Source: Labrys miyagiensis (GTDB lineage: Bacteria > Pseudomonadota > Alphaproteobacteria > Rhizobiales > Labraceae). From it: 64,000 bases of DNA. The notes beneath the pieces were generated by a model. It did no database searches and was not told the DNA's origin. It saw nothing but the letters and a program-made list of their open reading frames with translations. Shown in pieces: positions 17,667 through 26,377 of this stretch. The position numbers and the translations under genes were made by a program. The stretch spans positions 1-64,000 of the forward strand of contig NZ_BSPC01000057.1 of the NCBI RefSeq assembly GCF_030160835.1, given 5' to 3'. Within the stretch, counting starts at the first letter, position 1. Each line of letters starts with the position of its first letter.

Positions 17667-18668
17667 TCACGTCTTCAGCTCACGCCTCAACTCATCGTGG
17701 AAGCGCCAATTCGTCCCATTGGCGATGATCTCTTGCGGACTAGCCTTGATCATGCCCGTTTCCTGCAAACGAAGGGCATAGAAACGGATCGTGTCCTCCG
17801 GATCGTAATCCCGCCACGTATCGTAGCGCGCATCGGTCATCGTCTGGAGGGTGTAGTCGTAGCGGCTGCCAAAGCCTTTTTCGACCGCGACCCTGGCGAC
17901 GCGCTCCGGATCGGAGACGCAGAGGTCGACGGCCTTGAGCAGGGCACGCAAAACCCGCTTGGTCGCGACCGGATACCGCTGAGCGTATTGGGCGCCGCTT
18001 GCCAACATGCAGCAGTAGTAGTGGGACCAAGGGCGGTCGACGGCCGTCTTGAGGATCACATGGCCAAGCTTGCGTTCACGCATCACCTGAGGCTGTGGCG
18101 GAGTGGCGAGAAATGCATCGATCTTGCCCTCGGCAAATGCCTCGACCGGATCCGGAGTTGCAACCCACTCGATGTCATGGACAGGATCGAGCCCGACATA
18201 GGCAGCCATCATCATCACAAGCAGGTAGGGGTTGCCGTTCACAGCATCCACCCCTACGCGCTTGCCTTTAAGATCGGTGACGCCATTAATGCGGTCATTC
18301 GCCATCAGTTCAAGGCACCCGACATGGGCGCCGGTCAGGACAGTGATCGGAACCCCCTTGGCGATCGACCGGATATGCGACGGCGGAAAGTTCCAGTCGA
18401 AATCGATCTCATCATGCTCGAGCCAGTCGGATGAATCGGGGCCAGTACCCGACGACACGAAGGTTACCTCTGTGAAACCCTCGGCCCTCAGCAGATCCTC
18501 CGAAACGTAAATGGGCGACAAGCAATCCGCGATCCTGACGAATACCGGAAGGCGGACCCGAGTTATCTCCGGTGGTGGCTCGGCGCGGGCCACGGCTGCG
18601 CTCGCCAGCGTCGCAACGGCAGCCGAAAAACCCGTCAGAAAATGGCGTCGGTTCTGGATGACCTGCAT
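17667..18668 (-). CDS. Tat-exported NMT1/THI5-like solute-binding protein (copy 3, first gene of operon)
   Basis: 333 residues from ATG 18668, preceded by GGAGAAA. The leader VIQNRRHFLTGFSAAVATLA is a twin-arginine signal with RRHF in place of RRRF. The domain matches the two other copies (VRLPVFVRIADCLSPIYVSE, LRAEGFTEVTFVSSGTGP, AYVGLDPVHDIEWVATPDP, WSHYYCCML). It heads a minus-strand run of six genes with overlaps or gaps of less than 45 bp, ending with the cyclase at 12447. The promoter should lie just upstream of 18668. Confidence 0.88.
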   Translation of the reverse strand: MQVIQNRRHFLTGFSAAVATLASAAVARAEPPPEITRVRLPVFVRIADCLSPIYVSEDLLRAEGFTEVTFVSSGTGPDSSDWLEHDEIDFDWNFPPSHIRSIAKGVPITVLTGAHVGCLELMANDRINGVTDLKGKRVGVDAVNGNPYLLVMMMAAYVGLDPVHDIEWVATPDPVEAFAEGKIDAFLATPPQPQVMRERKLGHVILKTAVDRPWSHYYCCMLASGAQYAQRYPVATKRVLRALLKAVDLCVSDPERVARVAVEKGFGSRYDYTLQTMTDARYDTWRDYDPEDTIRFYALRLQETGMIKASPQEIIANGTNWRFHDELRRELKT

Positions 18669-19422
18669 CGGAATGTTTCTCCGACCGCAATAAACAGCCC
18701 TGGCCCGAATAAAGTGAAAGAGATTCCAGCAAAGGCGGACAATGTTATGAGCCCGCAAAACAGGTGAGAGTTGGAGCGTGACTTGTGCTAACGTGGCAGT
18801 CTTACGTTCTCAGTTGCCGGCCCCCCGTGGCCTCAGCCAGCTGCGTCTAACCATACGCCTTATCCGTGCTCGTAGCGAGAGCAAATGGGAAGTCCATCAA
18901 ACCCCAAGTTGTGCTCACTGATTTGGCGGGCATTGCCACAGGAAAGGCAGCCTCTCGTAGCTGCCGTCTGTAAAGTCGATCGGTATTGTCACTGGAACGG
19001 CGGTCTTTGCGGGACCGTGAAATTAGCTGGGGTGTTACGCCGTCATGAGCAGCGGAGGTGTCGCCTCGAGCATCCACGCAAACCTCTATCGATGGGCTTG
19101 TCTCGGCAGCCATTGAGAGCATAAAAAAGTTGGGGGTGCCTCGTTCCGCTTCGCTGTCTTTGTTCGACCCGTCGAGGCGCCTGAAGGATTGCAGCGGTCA
19201 CAATCGGATCTGAGGCATAGCCCCTACGCCCAACCGTGCGTGCCCGCCCCCAACCTTTTTATGCTCTCCGAGTCCACGGCATTGTCCTCGCTCATGGGCC
19301 CCCAGGCCTAACTCGGCCGAGGAACTCGTGAAACTACTCGGGCGGCGGAGATGGCCCTGCTCTACGAGTCTGGCTCAGGTGGTTCTGAGCCCGGACGGCT
19401 CGAAATACCGGCCCACACTTAC
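18669..19422. other. Non-coding stretch upstream of the binding-protein operon
   Basis: About 750 bp with no gene that I can support. It must hold the promoter of the six-gene operon at its left end. It also contains a 154-bp inverted-repeat unit (19115-19268), listed separately. Confidence 0.55.
19115..19268. repeat. 154-bp element with 22-bp terminal inverted repeats (MITE-like)
   Basis: The left arm (19115-19136) starts GAGAGCATAAAAAAGTTG and the right arm (19247-19268) is its reverse complement with one mismatch (AAGG in place of AAAG). The similarity extends a few more bases inward. The about 110 bp between the arms have no open frame. No clear target-site duplication flanks it. It may be a MITE or the ends of a mostly deleted insertion sequence. 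Confidence 0.55.
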
Positions 19423-20340
19423 TTACAAGTCTCTCGCGACACGAAATCCGACGTCGTCGCTATGAGTTCCAGACGGAGTTGCGAACCGGGCCGCTGAGCG
19501 CACCACCGCAGGCTCACTGTTCCAAGCTCCTCCACGTGAGACGCGATGTGAGCAGTCGCCGTTCGTGCGCTCTCGATCATCGTTCGGAGCCCCGCTATAG
19601 TCTTCGTTCCAACAGTCACCTACCCACTCGTAGACATTTCCAAGCATGTCATACACGCCAAATGCATTGGGCCGGAAGCTTCCTGCGGGAGCCGTGTGCG
19701 CGTAGCCATCGTCGCATGCATGCGCTTGCCAGGGGGAACCATTAATTTGCCTCCCTGTTGCATCATGCACGTTGGCATAGCTGCAGGCCTCGTCTGAACC
19801 TTCACCCCAATACCGCGCGGTCGTTGTTCCCGCTCGCGCGACATATTCCCATTCGGTCTCACTCAGCAGTCTGTAGCTATGCCCCGACATACGACTAAGC
19901 CATGCTGCGTAGGCGGTCGCGTCGTCCCACGAAATGCACACAGCGGGGTCGCGGTCTGATTGCCGGAAGCCAGGGGTCTGCCAGTCTCGACCGGGCACCT
20001 GTTCACGGTTAGTGGGATCGGTATTCACGCCGCATTTGTCGCCAGCCCTGTAGCCCGTGGCGGTCGCAAAGGCTGCAAATTCGCCGCGCGTGACTTCGTA
20101 CTTACCGACGGCGAATGTTCGCGTGATCGTGACCTGATGCTGCGGACCTTCTCTGTCGAAGCGGCCCTTCTCGGTGGGAGGCGAACCCATGATGAAGGTT
20201 CCCACGGGGATGACCACCATCTCAGGGCAATTTGCGCAATCGCGAAACTCTAATGAGCCCGCAAGTGCCGCGATCGATACGACGGCAGGCGGGAAGGCCA
20301 GAGAGAGAAGCCGAACGACGACCGCTAACAGATTCGACAT
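19423..20340 (-). CDS. SUMF1/formylglycine-generating-enzyme-like protein, exported
   Basis: 305 residues from ATG 20340; upstream codons in frame are not protein-like. A hydrophobic leader (LLAVVVRLLSLAFPPAVVSI) precedes a full FGE-sulfatase domain: MVVIPVGTFIMGSPPTEKGR, FAVGKYEVTRGEFAAFATAT, PAVCISWDDATAYAAWLS, YRLLSETEWEYVARAGT, NAFGVYDMLGNVYEWVGDCW, SRGGAWNSEPAVVRSAAR and DVGFRVAR. Proteins of this fold either oxidise a sulfatase cysteine or act as non-enzymatic binding or kinase-associated modules. No sulfatase gene is near, so the function stays open. It is single, with no operon partner. Confidence 0.85.
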   Translation of the reverse strand: MSNLLAVVVRLLSLAFPPAVVSIAALAGSLEFRDCANCPEMVVIPVGTFIMGSPPTEKGRFDREGPQHQVTITRTFAVGKYEVTRGEFAAFATATGYRAGDKCGVNTDPTNREQVPGRDWQTPGFRQSDRDPAVCISWDDATAYAAWLSRMSGHSYRLLSETEWEYVARAGTTTARYWGEGSDEACSYANVHDATGRQINGSPWQAHACDDGYAHTAPAGSFRPNAFGVYDMLGNVYEWVGDCWNEDYSGAPNDDRERTNGDCSHRVSRGGAWNSEPAVVRSAARFATPSGTHSDDVGFRVARDL

Positions 20341-20828
20341 GCCGCACCACCCAGTGCAGGTTCCAGCCACATAGCCCACGTAACTATTGCAGACCAGAAG
20401 CTCGCTAGGTGACCCGGCCGGCGACCAGTCAGTCGCGTGCAGTGTCCGAGGCAAGCGAGCAATTCTACCATGCGCCCGCACCGCACGCGAGTGACGTCAA
20501 TCGACGGTAATGTCTCCGCTTGAAATTTGTGAGACGGCCTTTGGATCAGCAATCCCCATGACATGATCCGTTTGAGCATCCTCGCCGAGCGTGAGCGTTT
20601 CCGACCCAGGGGCGACGAGAAATCCCAGGGCACCACCTTACGAAAGCCAATCCAGCAGCCGATCATTGCAGCTATTCGGCGGCCTCGACGACCTGCCAGG
20701 CGTCGTTAGAAGCTTGGATAGACTGAGCCACGTTTTCGGCGCTCAGGTTGGGATGCTGTTTGGTTTCAAGCGTGATCTCCTCCAGGGGCATTGTCACATA
20801 AACGTCTGGGCGGTGGTAAGGTAGAGGG
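20341..20828. other. Stretch without a recognisable intact gene
   Basis: A minus-strand frame ending at 20672 reads DVYVTMPLEEITLETKQHPN and SIQASNDAWQVVEAAE and looks like the C-terminal end of some protein. It has no start of its own and runs into the transposase relics, so it is probably a truncated gene. The rest shows nothing I can name. Confidence 0.4.
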
Positions 20829-20920
20829 ATGACGTCCATTTCCTGCGCCCGCCATCGTTTTCCGCCCACGGTAATTCAGCATGCCGTCTGGCTGTATCTT
20901 CGCTTTTGCCTGAGCTACCG
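20829..20920 (+). pseudogene. IS6-family transposase N-terminal fragment
   Basis: Plus-strand reading ARHRFPPTVIQHAVWLYLRF followed by CLSYRN is the N-terminal region of IS6/IS26-type transposases, where FPxxIIxxAVxxYxRFxLSYRDVEE is conserved. It stops abruptly where the IS256-family relic begins on the other strand, so it is a short insertion remnant. Confidence 0.75.
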
Positions 20921-21152
20921 CAACATTGACGGCGACGCCGACGATGCGGCCCGCCTGGCGGACTTTCAGATAGGTGGCATCGATCCACAGATAGGGCCAT
21001 TCGCCTTCGAGTGGACGTTCCAGGAAGGCTTCGACGCGCTCATCGATCTCTTCGCATAGCCGGCTGACCTGGCTCTTGGAGATGCCGCTCATGCCCATGG
21101 ATTTGACCAGGTCATCGACCGAGCGGGTCGAGACGCCCTGGATATAGGACGA
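20917..21152 (-). pseudogene. IS256-family (Mutator-type) transposase fragment
   Basis: Minus-strand reading SSYIQGVSTRSVDDLVKSMG, MSGISKSQVSRLCEEIDERV, EAFLERPLEGEWPYLWIDAT and YLKVRQAGRIVGVAVNVAVA is the segment containing the first catalytic Asp (DAT) of IS256 transposases. About 80 of the usual 400 codons remain. It is cut on its 3' side by the IS6-family fragment. Confidence 0.85.
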
Positions 21153-21384
21153 GGGAAATTAACGTGCTTGAAGTTCGACGACTCATGTCAGGATGTTAAG
21201 TCACTTCATGAATGGGCATTACAGACTTTCCTCCCAGCCTACATTGGCATCCGGGCAACCTCCAGCCAACCTCAAGACTATAGTGCCACCGCGGCGACTG
21301 AGCGAGGAGGCGGACATGGCGCATGAGTATCGACGCGATGTTGCCCTTTACATCACGGACGCGGCAAGCCAACGAGGATAGGGA

Positions 21385-21425
21385 GGGCGATGCGCCCAAC
21401 GGCTCTGACGTTTGGCGCATCGCCC
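21385..21425 (-). terminator. Hairpin directly after the alpA-like gene
   Basis: GGGCGATGCGCC (21385-21396) and GGCGCATCGCCC (21414-21425) form a perfect 12-bp stem with a loop of 17. It sits right after the stop codon of the minus-strand alpA-like gene. There is no long T-run, so it may be a Rho-independent terminator of weak type or an mRNA-stabilising hairpin. Confidence 0.5.
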
Positions 21426-21641
21426 TCACGCAGACTCACCACCCTCGTCTTTCGGACGCCACGACACAGGATCGGCGATCCAGCGATTGATGTCGGACTC
21501 ATGCCAACCCGCACCGTGCACGCTGATCCTGATCTGGCGTGGGAACGTGCATTCGCCGATCTTGCGGTAGATGGTGGAGCGGGACAGCCCGGTCCGCGAC
21601 AGGACGGTTTTCAAGCGGATGATACGGTCTGGTTCGTGCAT
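21426..21641 (-). CDS. alpA: AlpA-family DNA-binding regulator
   Basis: 71 residues from ATG 21641. The sequence IIRLKTVLSRTGLSRSTIYR followed by KIGECTFPRQIRISVHGAGW and HESDINRWI is the AlpA/MerR-like winged HTH of phage and integrative-element regulators that control excision or mobilisation genes. It lies 130 bp downstream of the relaxase gene on the same strand and closes the mobilisation module. Confidence 0.85.
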   Translation of the reverse strand: MHEPDRIIRLKTVLSRTGLSRSTIYRKIGECTFPRQIRISVHGAGWHESDINRWIADPVSWRPKDEGGESA

Positions 21642-21770
21642 GGCCGCCCTGCCTCCTGCCCGCTGTTTCTGGCTGCGCCTGGTGTGAGACACGACAGACC
21701 ATTGCGGGTGCACAAGAGGGTTTTGTGTGTCGTCCTGCTGCAGCGAAGACACGGCGGTAATTGGGATGGA

Positions 21771-24700
21771 TCACAAGCCGATCCCCCTCCCCCGTCCAAG
21801 GTCGATCCCGTGGTTGAACGCCAGTTCCAGGCCAAGCCGGCGGCCTGATTCGAACGCGATGCCGAGCTCGGCCTTGCGGTTGGCGAGGATGGATTCAAGC
21901 TGAGGATCGCGTTCCAGTCTCTTGACCATATCCCCCATGGCAACCCGCGTAGTCTTGTAGCCGGAGATGTCGCCTTCCCTGTACTGACGCGCGCTGGCCA
22001 GGTCGAGCTTCCGCCAGCGCTCGACGAAGCGGTCGGCGCGCCGCCTCGGATCGGTACGCAGTTCGGTTTCAAGCTGCAGGGCGCGGACGGTGCGGTTGAT
22101 CTGGCCACCCGCCGCCTCGCGGACGAGCTCGGGGTTCTTGACATAGGCGGCCTCGGCATCGCGCCAGCCATAAGGCCGCACCTCCTCGAAGGCGTTGCGG
22201 GCTTTATTCAACTCGCGCGTCTGTGCCGGGCTGGCCTTGCCGCCGATCTCCTGCGTCTCGAAGATCGCATCCACGGCGCGGGCATGACGCACGAGCGCCC
22301 GTGTGCGGGCCTGACGCATCGCCACCTCCCGATCCTCGGCGGTCTCTCTCGCAGGCGCCGCGGGTTCATGGGGTGCCTCCCTTCCGGCCTCCCGTCCTGC
22401 GCCTTCCCGTTCCGGCCTCGGCGCCTCCGCTGACGGACGCAGGCCGTCAAACAGACTGCGCACCTTCTCGGGGACGATCTTCCTGACGATCTCGACAACA
22501 CGCTCACGGAAGCTGATGCCGCGCTGCTCGGCATAACTCTGTACCGGATCGGCGCGCTCGTAATCCGACGCCATGTCCTTGGCCCGGTCGCGTGACAGGG
22601 TGCGGACCAGCCTGTCCTGATCGGAGAAGTCGTCGCGGCCATAATAGAGATCCATGCCATCGCGATGACGCGACAAGGCGACATAGCTGGCATGGGCATC
22701 CAGGCCTGGTGTTGCCAGCACATGGGTGCGATCCACGGTCATGCCTTGTGCCTTGTGGATGGTGGCGGCATAGCCATGGTCGATGCGGTTGTAGTCCTTG
22801 AGGTCGAAGTCAACGCTTCGGCCATCATCGGTGTGCACGGTCATGGATTGCGCACTGACCTCCAGAATGGTTCCGAGCGTGCCGTTCTTGACGCCAAGGT
22901 TGCGTTCGTTCTGCAGGAACATGACGCGGTCGCCACTGGCAAAACTGCGCTCGCCGCGCTCGACCGTCAGACGCACGTCATCCCCGAGATCGCCGGCGTC
23001 CCGCATGCGCTCGCGCGCCGCCTCGTTGAGGGCGCGAACCTCGTCATTGGTGTGGGTAAGGATGATCCGGCTGTGGTTGGGCGAGGCCTGCCGGTCGCGG
23101 TCCCAGTGCTCGATCAGATCCTCGCGGGCCTGCTCGCGTGTTGCTGCCGCATGCACCCTGCCATGGCTGTCATAGGCGCCAATGGCATCCCCGGTCCTGC
23201 CGGTCGCTAGATCACGCGTGGCCTCGCGCTGCCAGTCGTCCTGCTGGCGGCGGACCTCGCCGATCTCCGCCCCGCCATGACGGTCGTGGAGCGAGCGGAA
23301 GGCCGCACCCGCCTCGATGGCTTGCAACTGCTGGGGATCGCCGACCAGCACCACTTTGGCACCGGCCTCGGCGGCATGGGACAGCACTCGCTCAAGCTGG
23401 CGCGTGCCGACCATGCCGGCCTCGTCGATCACCAGGACATCGCCCGAAGTAAGCAGATCGCGATCCTGCTGCCAGCCATGTTCCAGACTGGCGATGGTGC
23501 GGGACACTATGCCCGATCCGCTTTCGAGGTTTTCCGCGGCGATGCCGGACAGGGCTACGCCCCGGACCTCATAGCCAGCCGCTGCCCAGGCCTGCCGCGC
23601 CACGCCCAGCATGGCGCTCTTGCCGGTGCCGGCATGGCCGACCACGATCGAAAGATCGCGGCTATCCGTGACATGCGCCAGCGCGTCGGCCTGCTCGCCC
23701 GACAGGACAAGCCCGCGTTCCGCGGCGGCGGCAAGAGCCTTTTCCCTTTCCCGGTCATTCACCGCATGGCGCTCCCTTTCAACCATACGCTCAGCCGCAC
23801 GGTGCAGGCGTTGTTCAGTTTCGATCATGGCGCGTGTGGTGAAGCGATCCTCGCCCCGTCCGTCCCTGCCGAGCTCAATGAGATCCGGCGCACTGCTGAC
23901 CGCTCCCATCACCGCATTGAACTGCTCGAGGCCATCACTATGGCGGTGGACGAACATCGCCATGTCGCGGCGTGTAAACGTCGATTGCTGATGCGTGATG
24001 GCGTCGAACGCCAGGGTGGGATTGGCGAGGATGCGCTCGCCATTGCCGCGCGCGATCTCCCGGTGCAGTTCGGCGCGGTCCGCCTCGAGCCCTTCCCCCT
24101 CGATGCCCGGATCCTTGATGCCCTCCTCTTCGATGCGTTTGGCGGGCGCGCCGATCTGGCTTTGCGGCTCCAGCCCGATGCCTTGCGCTTCCAGGCTGCG
24201 ATGGTCGACGCGCGCATCGATGTCGAGCTCGGCCAGGCGTTGATTGGCAAGCTCTGCCCAGCGTTCTCGCCAGTGCTCGACCATGTCGGTGCGGTTCCAG
24301 TCCCGCACCTTTGGGCCGAAGCCTATCTCGTCCCCATCAACGTCCAGCCGGCGCATGGTCAGCATGACATGGGCATGGGGTTTGGGCATGCCGTCTTCGG
24401 AAAAATCCCAATGCACGTTGAGATCGGCGATCATCCCCTGGTCGACGAACTCGGCCTGCACGAAGTCGCGGGCCAGCGCGATGCCCTGCGCCTGGCTCAG
24501 TTCGCGCGGCAGGGAGAATTCGACCTCGCGGGCAAGCTGGGCGTCCTTGCGGATCTCGAAGGTCTCGACATCGTTCCACAGCCGCTCGCGGTCGCGCCAA
24601 ACCTCGGGTGCGTTCGCTGGCAGCATGACCTCGGAATGCAAGACGCCGCGCTTGGCCGAGAAGTCATGGCTGCGCTCGAGGCGCTCGTCGCGCAAGCGCG

Positions 24701-24785
24701 AGGCCGAGCGGTAGGCGGCGGAAGCCACCGCGCTGGAGCCGGATTTGCGGCCAATGACCTTGACGTGAAGATGATAGATCGCCAT
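21771..24785 (-). CDS. traA: Ti-type conjugative relaxase/helicase TraA
   Basis: 1004 residues. The N-terminal MobA/MobL relaxase domain (1 to about 240) starts MAIYHLHVKVIGRKSGSSAV. It has AAYRSASRL and the metal-binding histidine motif GMPKPHAHVMLTMRRL. The helicase part (about 370-720) has Walker A VVGHAGTGKSAM, Walker B VLVIDEAGMVG, LVGDPQQLQAIEAG and the C-terminal motif YAATIHKAQGMTVDR, as in TraI/RecD-like helicases. The Ala/Arg/Glu-rich C-terminal third is typical of TraA. It nicks oriT and unwinds the transferred strand. It is divergent from traC/traD, with oriT between them. No coupling protein (TraG) or type IV secretion genes are seen in this window, so mobilisation would need help from another element. 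Confidence 0.93.
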   Translation of the reverse strand: MAIYHLHVKVIGRKSGSSAVASAAYRSASRLRDERLERSHDFSAKRGVLHSEVMLPANAPEVWRDRERLWNDVETFEIRKDAQLAREVEFSLPRELSQAQGIALARDFVQAEFVDQGMIADLNVHWDFSEDGMPKPHAHVMLTMRRLDVDGDEIGFGPKVRDWNRTDMVEHWRERWAELANQRLAELDIDARVDHRSLEAQGIGLEPQSQIGAPAKRIEEEGIKDPGIEGEGLEADRAELHREIARGNGERILANPTLAFDAITHQQSTFTRRDMAMFVHRHSDGLEQFNAVMGAVSSAPDLIELGRDGRGEDRFTTRAMIETEQRLHRAAERMVERERHAVNDREREKALAAAAERGLVLSGEQADALAHVTDSRDLSIVVGHAGTGKSAMLGVARQAWAAAGYEVRGVALSGIAAENLESGSGIVSRTIASLEHGWQQDRDLLTSGDVLVIDEAGMVGTRQLERVLSHAAEAGAKVVLVGDPQQLQAIEAGAAFRSLHDRHGGAEIGEVRRQQDDWQREATRDLATGRTGDAIGAYDSHGRVHAAATREQAREDLIEHWDRDRQASPNHSRIILTHTNDEVRALNEAARERMRDAGDLGDDVRLTVERGERSFASGDRVMFLQNERNLGVKNGTLGTILEVSAQSMTVHTDDGRSVDFDLKDYNRIDHGYAATIHKAQGMTVDRTHVLATPGLDAHASYVALSRHRDGMDLYYGRDDFSDQDRLVRTLSRDRAKDMASDYERADPVQSYAEQRGISFRERVVEIVRKIVPEKVRSLFDGLRPSAEAPRPEREGAGREAGREAPHEPAAPARETAEDREVAMRQARTRALVRHARAVDAIFETQEIGGKASPAQTRELNKARNAFEEVRPYGWRDAEAAYVKNPELVREAAGGQINRTVRALQLETELRTDPRRRADRFVERWRKLDLASARQYREGDISGYKTTRVAMGDMVKRLERDPQLESILANRKAELGIAFESGRRLGLELAFNHGIDLGRGRGIGL

Positions 24786-24810
24786 TGCGATCGGATCAGT
24801 GCCACGGCCA

Positions 24811-24846
24811 AGCGAACGTCGGAACGACGTATAAGCGCGCCCTCCC
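24811..24846. other. oriT: Probable oriT of the Q type (RSF1010/Ti-like)
   Basis: Between traA and traC lie an inverted repeat ACGTCG-gaa-CGACGT (24816-24830) and directly after it ATAAGCGCGCCCTCCC (24831-24846). The nick region of RSF1010-type oriTs reads TAAGTGCGCCCT, so the match is nearly complete, including the spacing from the hairpin. The position, next to the relaxase start, is where Ti-type elements carry oriT. Confidence 0.8.
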
Positions 24847-24954
24847 TCGAAAAAATCTCGGGTGGGACCTTCCCGTCCCAGCCTGTCCTGGCAACCCTGG
24901 AGCCTTTCGCCGGGCGCTCCCCTATCATCGCTGCATCAACAGTTTAGGGAGACG

Positions 24955-25284
24955 ATGATGCGCAAGCCACGGGACTTTGATGCCGAACTGAAGGCTTTGG
25001 AAGACAAGGCACGGGAGCTCAAGGGCCGCAAGGTGCAGCAGCTTGGCGAACTTGTGATCGCCACCGGCGCCGATGCCCTCAGCGCCGAGGAACTTGCGGG
25101 TGCGTTGATCGTATTGGCAGAGACGAAGGACGTCAGCAGAAGGGAGGCATGGGCCAGGCGCGGGGCGACGTTTTTTCAGGGGCGAGCACGGCGAATTGCT
25201 CCGGCGGCTGATCGCGACACGAACAGCGCTCCGGCGCAGCTGGGCGGCGCGCAACCGGCATCTGGCGGCACGGGCTCGGCATGA
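24955..25284 (+). CDS. traC: Conjugal transfer protein TraC
   Basis: 109 residues from ATG 24955 (AGGGAGACG upstream; a second ATG follows at once). The sequence MRKPRDFDAELKALEDKARE, LKGRKVQQLGELVIATGADA and LSAEELAGALIV matches the small TraC-like accessory protein of Ti-type mobilisation modules, thought to help the relaxase at oriT. The C-terminal tail is low-complexity (QGRARRIAP...GGAQPASGG). The traD start follows the stop by one base. Confidence 0.85.
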   Translation: MMRKPRDFDAELKALEDKARELKGRKVQQLGELVIATGADALSAEELAGALIVLAETKDVSRREAWARRGATFFQGRARRIAPAADRDTNSAPAQLGGAQPASGGTGSA

Positions 25285-25285
25285 C

Positions 25286-25504
25286 ATGCGCACTTGGCAG
25301 GTCGAGCGCCGCCAGCGCACACAGCATCTCATCGAATTGGGCGGTCTCGTCGTCAAGGCTGGGATCGTGGACCTGACCGGCGACGACCGCGCCATGATCT
25401 ATGGTGCGGCGCTCTGGATGGCCGACAAGCTTCGAAGCGATCAAGGTGAACAGGCGCGGGCACTCTGGGCGGCAAAGGGAAGGCAGGCGTTCGGAAACGA
25501 GTGA
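25286..25504 (+). CDS. traD: Conjugal transfer protein TraD (small Ti-type)
   Basis: 72 residues from ATG 25286, just after the traC stop; this start gives the usual TraD length, although an open frame extends upstream over traC. The sequence MRTWQVERRQRTQHLIELGG, LVVKAGIVDLTGDDRAMIYG and ALWMADKLRSDQGEQARALW is characteristic of the Ti-type TraD, an oriT-accessory protein and not the coupling ATPase of the F plasmid. In complete elements traG follows; here it does not. Confidence 0.88.
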   Translation: MRTWQVERRQRTQHLIELGGLVVKAGIVDLTGDDRAMIYGAALWMADKLRSDQGEQARALWAAKGRQAFGNE

Positions 25505-25656
25505 AGCATCAGCATCGTCAGACGACAACCGAGCGCTTTCAGGCCGGTGTCAAAGACCTTGGAGGCCAGCCCCTGGCCAGTTTCGGGATCGACACCGATA
25601 GGGTCCAACATTCAAATCTCGGGCAAATAAAAAATTCTTTTCATGCCAAAAGTTAA
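25501..25656 (+). CDS. Short ORF overlapping traD stop, unknown
   Basis: A 51-residue frame starts at GTG 25501 and overlaps the traD TGA (GTGA). It reads RQTTTERFQAGVKDLGGQPL followed by ASFGIDTDRVQHSNLGQIKN. It sits where traG would begin but does not resemble it. It may be the truncated start of a replaced gene; the coupling overlap is the main support. Confidence 0.3.
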   Translation: MKHQHRQTTTERFQAGVKDLGGQPLASFGIDTDRVQHSNLGQIKNSFHAKS

Positions 25657-25748
25657 ATTGATTTATCGATCGAGGCGTCTCTTGCAGCCCGTGCCAGGCA
25701 TGCAAATACTACCTTTACGGACAGCATTTTCTGTGAGCCGCTGGGGAC

Positions 25749-26051
25749 ATGATGAGTGTGATTGATTACGAAGAGTTGGTGGATATTGTCACCACAAGCG
25801 CAGACAACGACAAGGCGCTTGGAAACAGGGATATCACGCAGGCGACTAAACTTGGACCGATGCCGCTGTGGCGAGCCGTGCGGATGGTGCTTGTCGATTG
25901 GGTGCTTGGCTCCAAGCGGCAGATGGAGGCCCAGATCCTCAGAGATCAGGGCGCTTCATTGATGGATCTGGGAGCGATCCAAGCCGTATACGACCAAGAT
26001 GATTTCCCCGCGAAGCGCGACCGCGGGTGGCAGGGCAGAGTGGCGGCTTAG
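25749..26051 (+). CDS. Hypothetical protein, 100 residues
   Basis: ATG 25749 follows GGGGAC; a second ATG comes next. The text SVIDYEELVDIVTTSADNDK, ALGNRDITQATKLGPMPLWR and AVRMVLVDWVLGSKRQMEAQ is protein-like with an amphipathic helix pattern. No family is recognised. It is preceded by an AT-rich, promoter-like stretch (25610-25700). Confidence 0.5.
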   Translation: MMSVIDYEELVDIVTTSADNDKALGNRDITQATKLGPMPLWRAVRMVLVDWVLGSKRQMEAQILRDQGASLMDLGAIQAVYDQDDFPAKRDRGWQGRVAA

Positions 26052-26377
26052 GCCGCCATTCCCATCGCCCTCACCGGCTTCAGCTCAAGGACCACTTGTC
26101 GTTCCTGCTTGTCGGCATTGGCAGCGGGCAAGACGATCTTGTCGAGCGGAACGGCGTGGCTGGACAACGTGGCTTCACGACTCTGACGCTGAGTAAACCG
26201 GCCGCTGTTAACATGCGTGGCGTCGACGTAGGTTGAGTCACGACCAGGGCGAGGCAGCTGCCCACGACCGTCACCAAGCGGCGTGACCAGCTCTTTCGTT
26301 TGGAGGCCTCCGGCCCGGCGCCATCTTTGTCGTCGAGAATGGTGAGGGACTGGTGTGAGGTTGAGGAAGGATCGATC
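26052..26377. other. Stretch without a clear gene
   Basis: A minus-strand open frame (26048-26548) covers it, but it lies opposite the Gly-rich plus-strand gene in part and lacks a ribosome-binding site. Its end (PLDKIVLPAANADKQERQVV) is somewhat protein-like and may be a remnant. Confidence 0.35.

Noticed and set aside
23277-24947. Plus-strand 556-residue ORF antisense to traA
   Set aside because: A long GC-driven shadow; the relaxase and helicase motifs are all on the minus strand and the antisense frame has no recognisable domain.
25133-25528. Minus-strand 131-residue ORF
   Set aside because: Antisense to traC/traD, which match known small transfer proteins in length and sequence.
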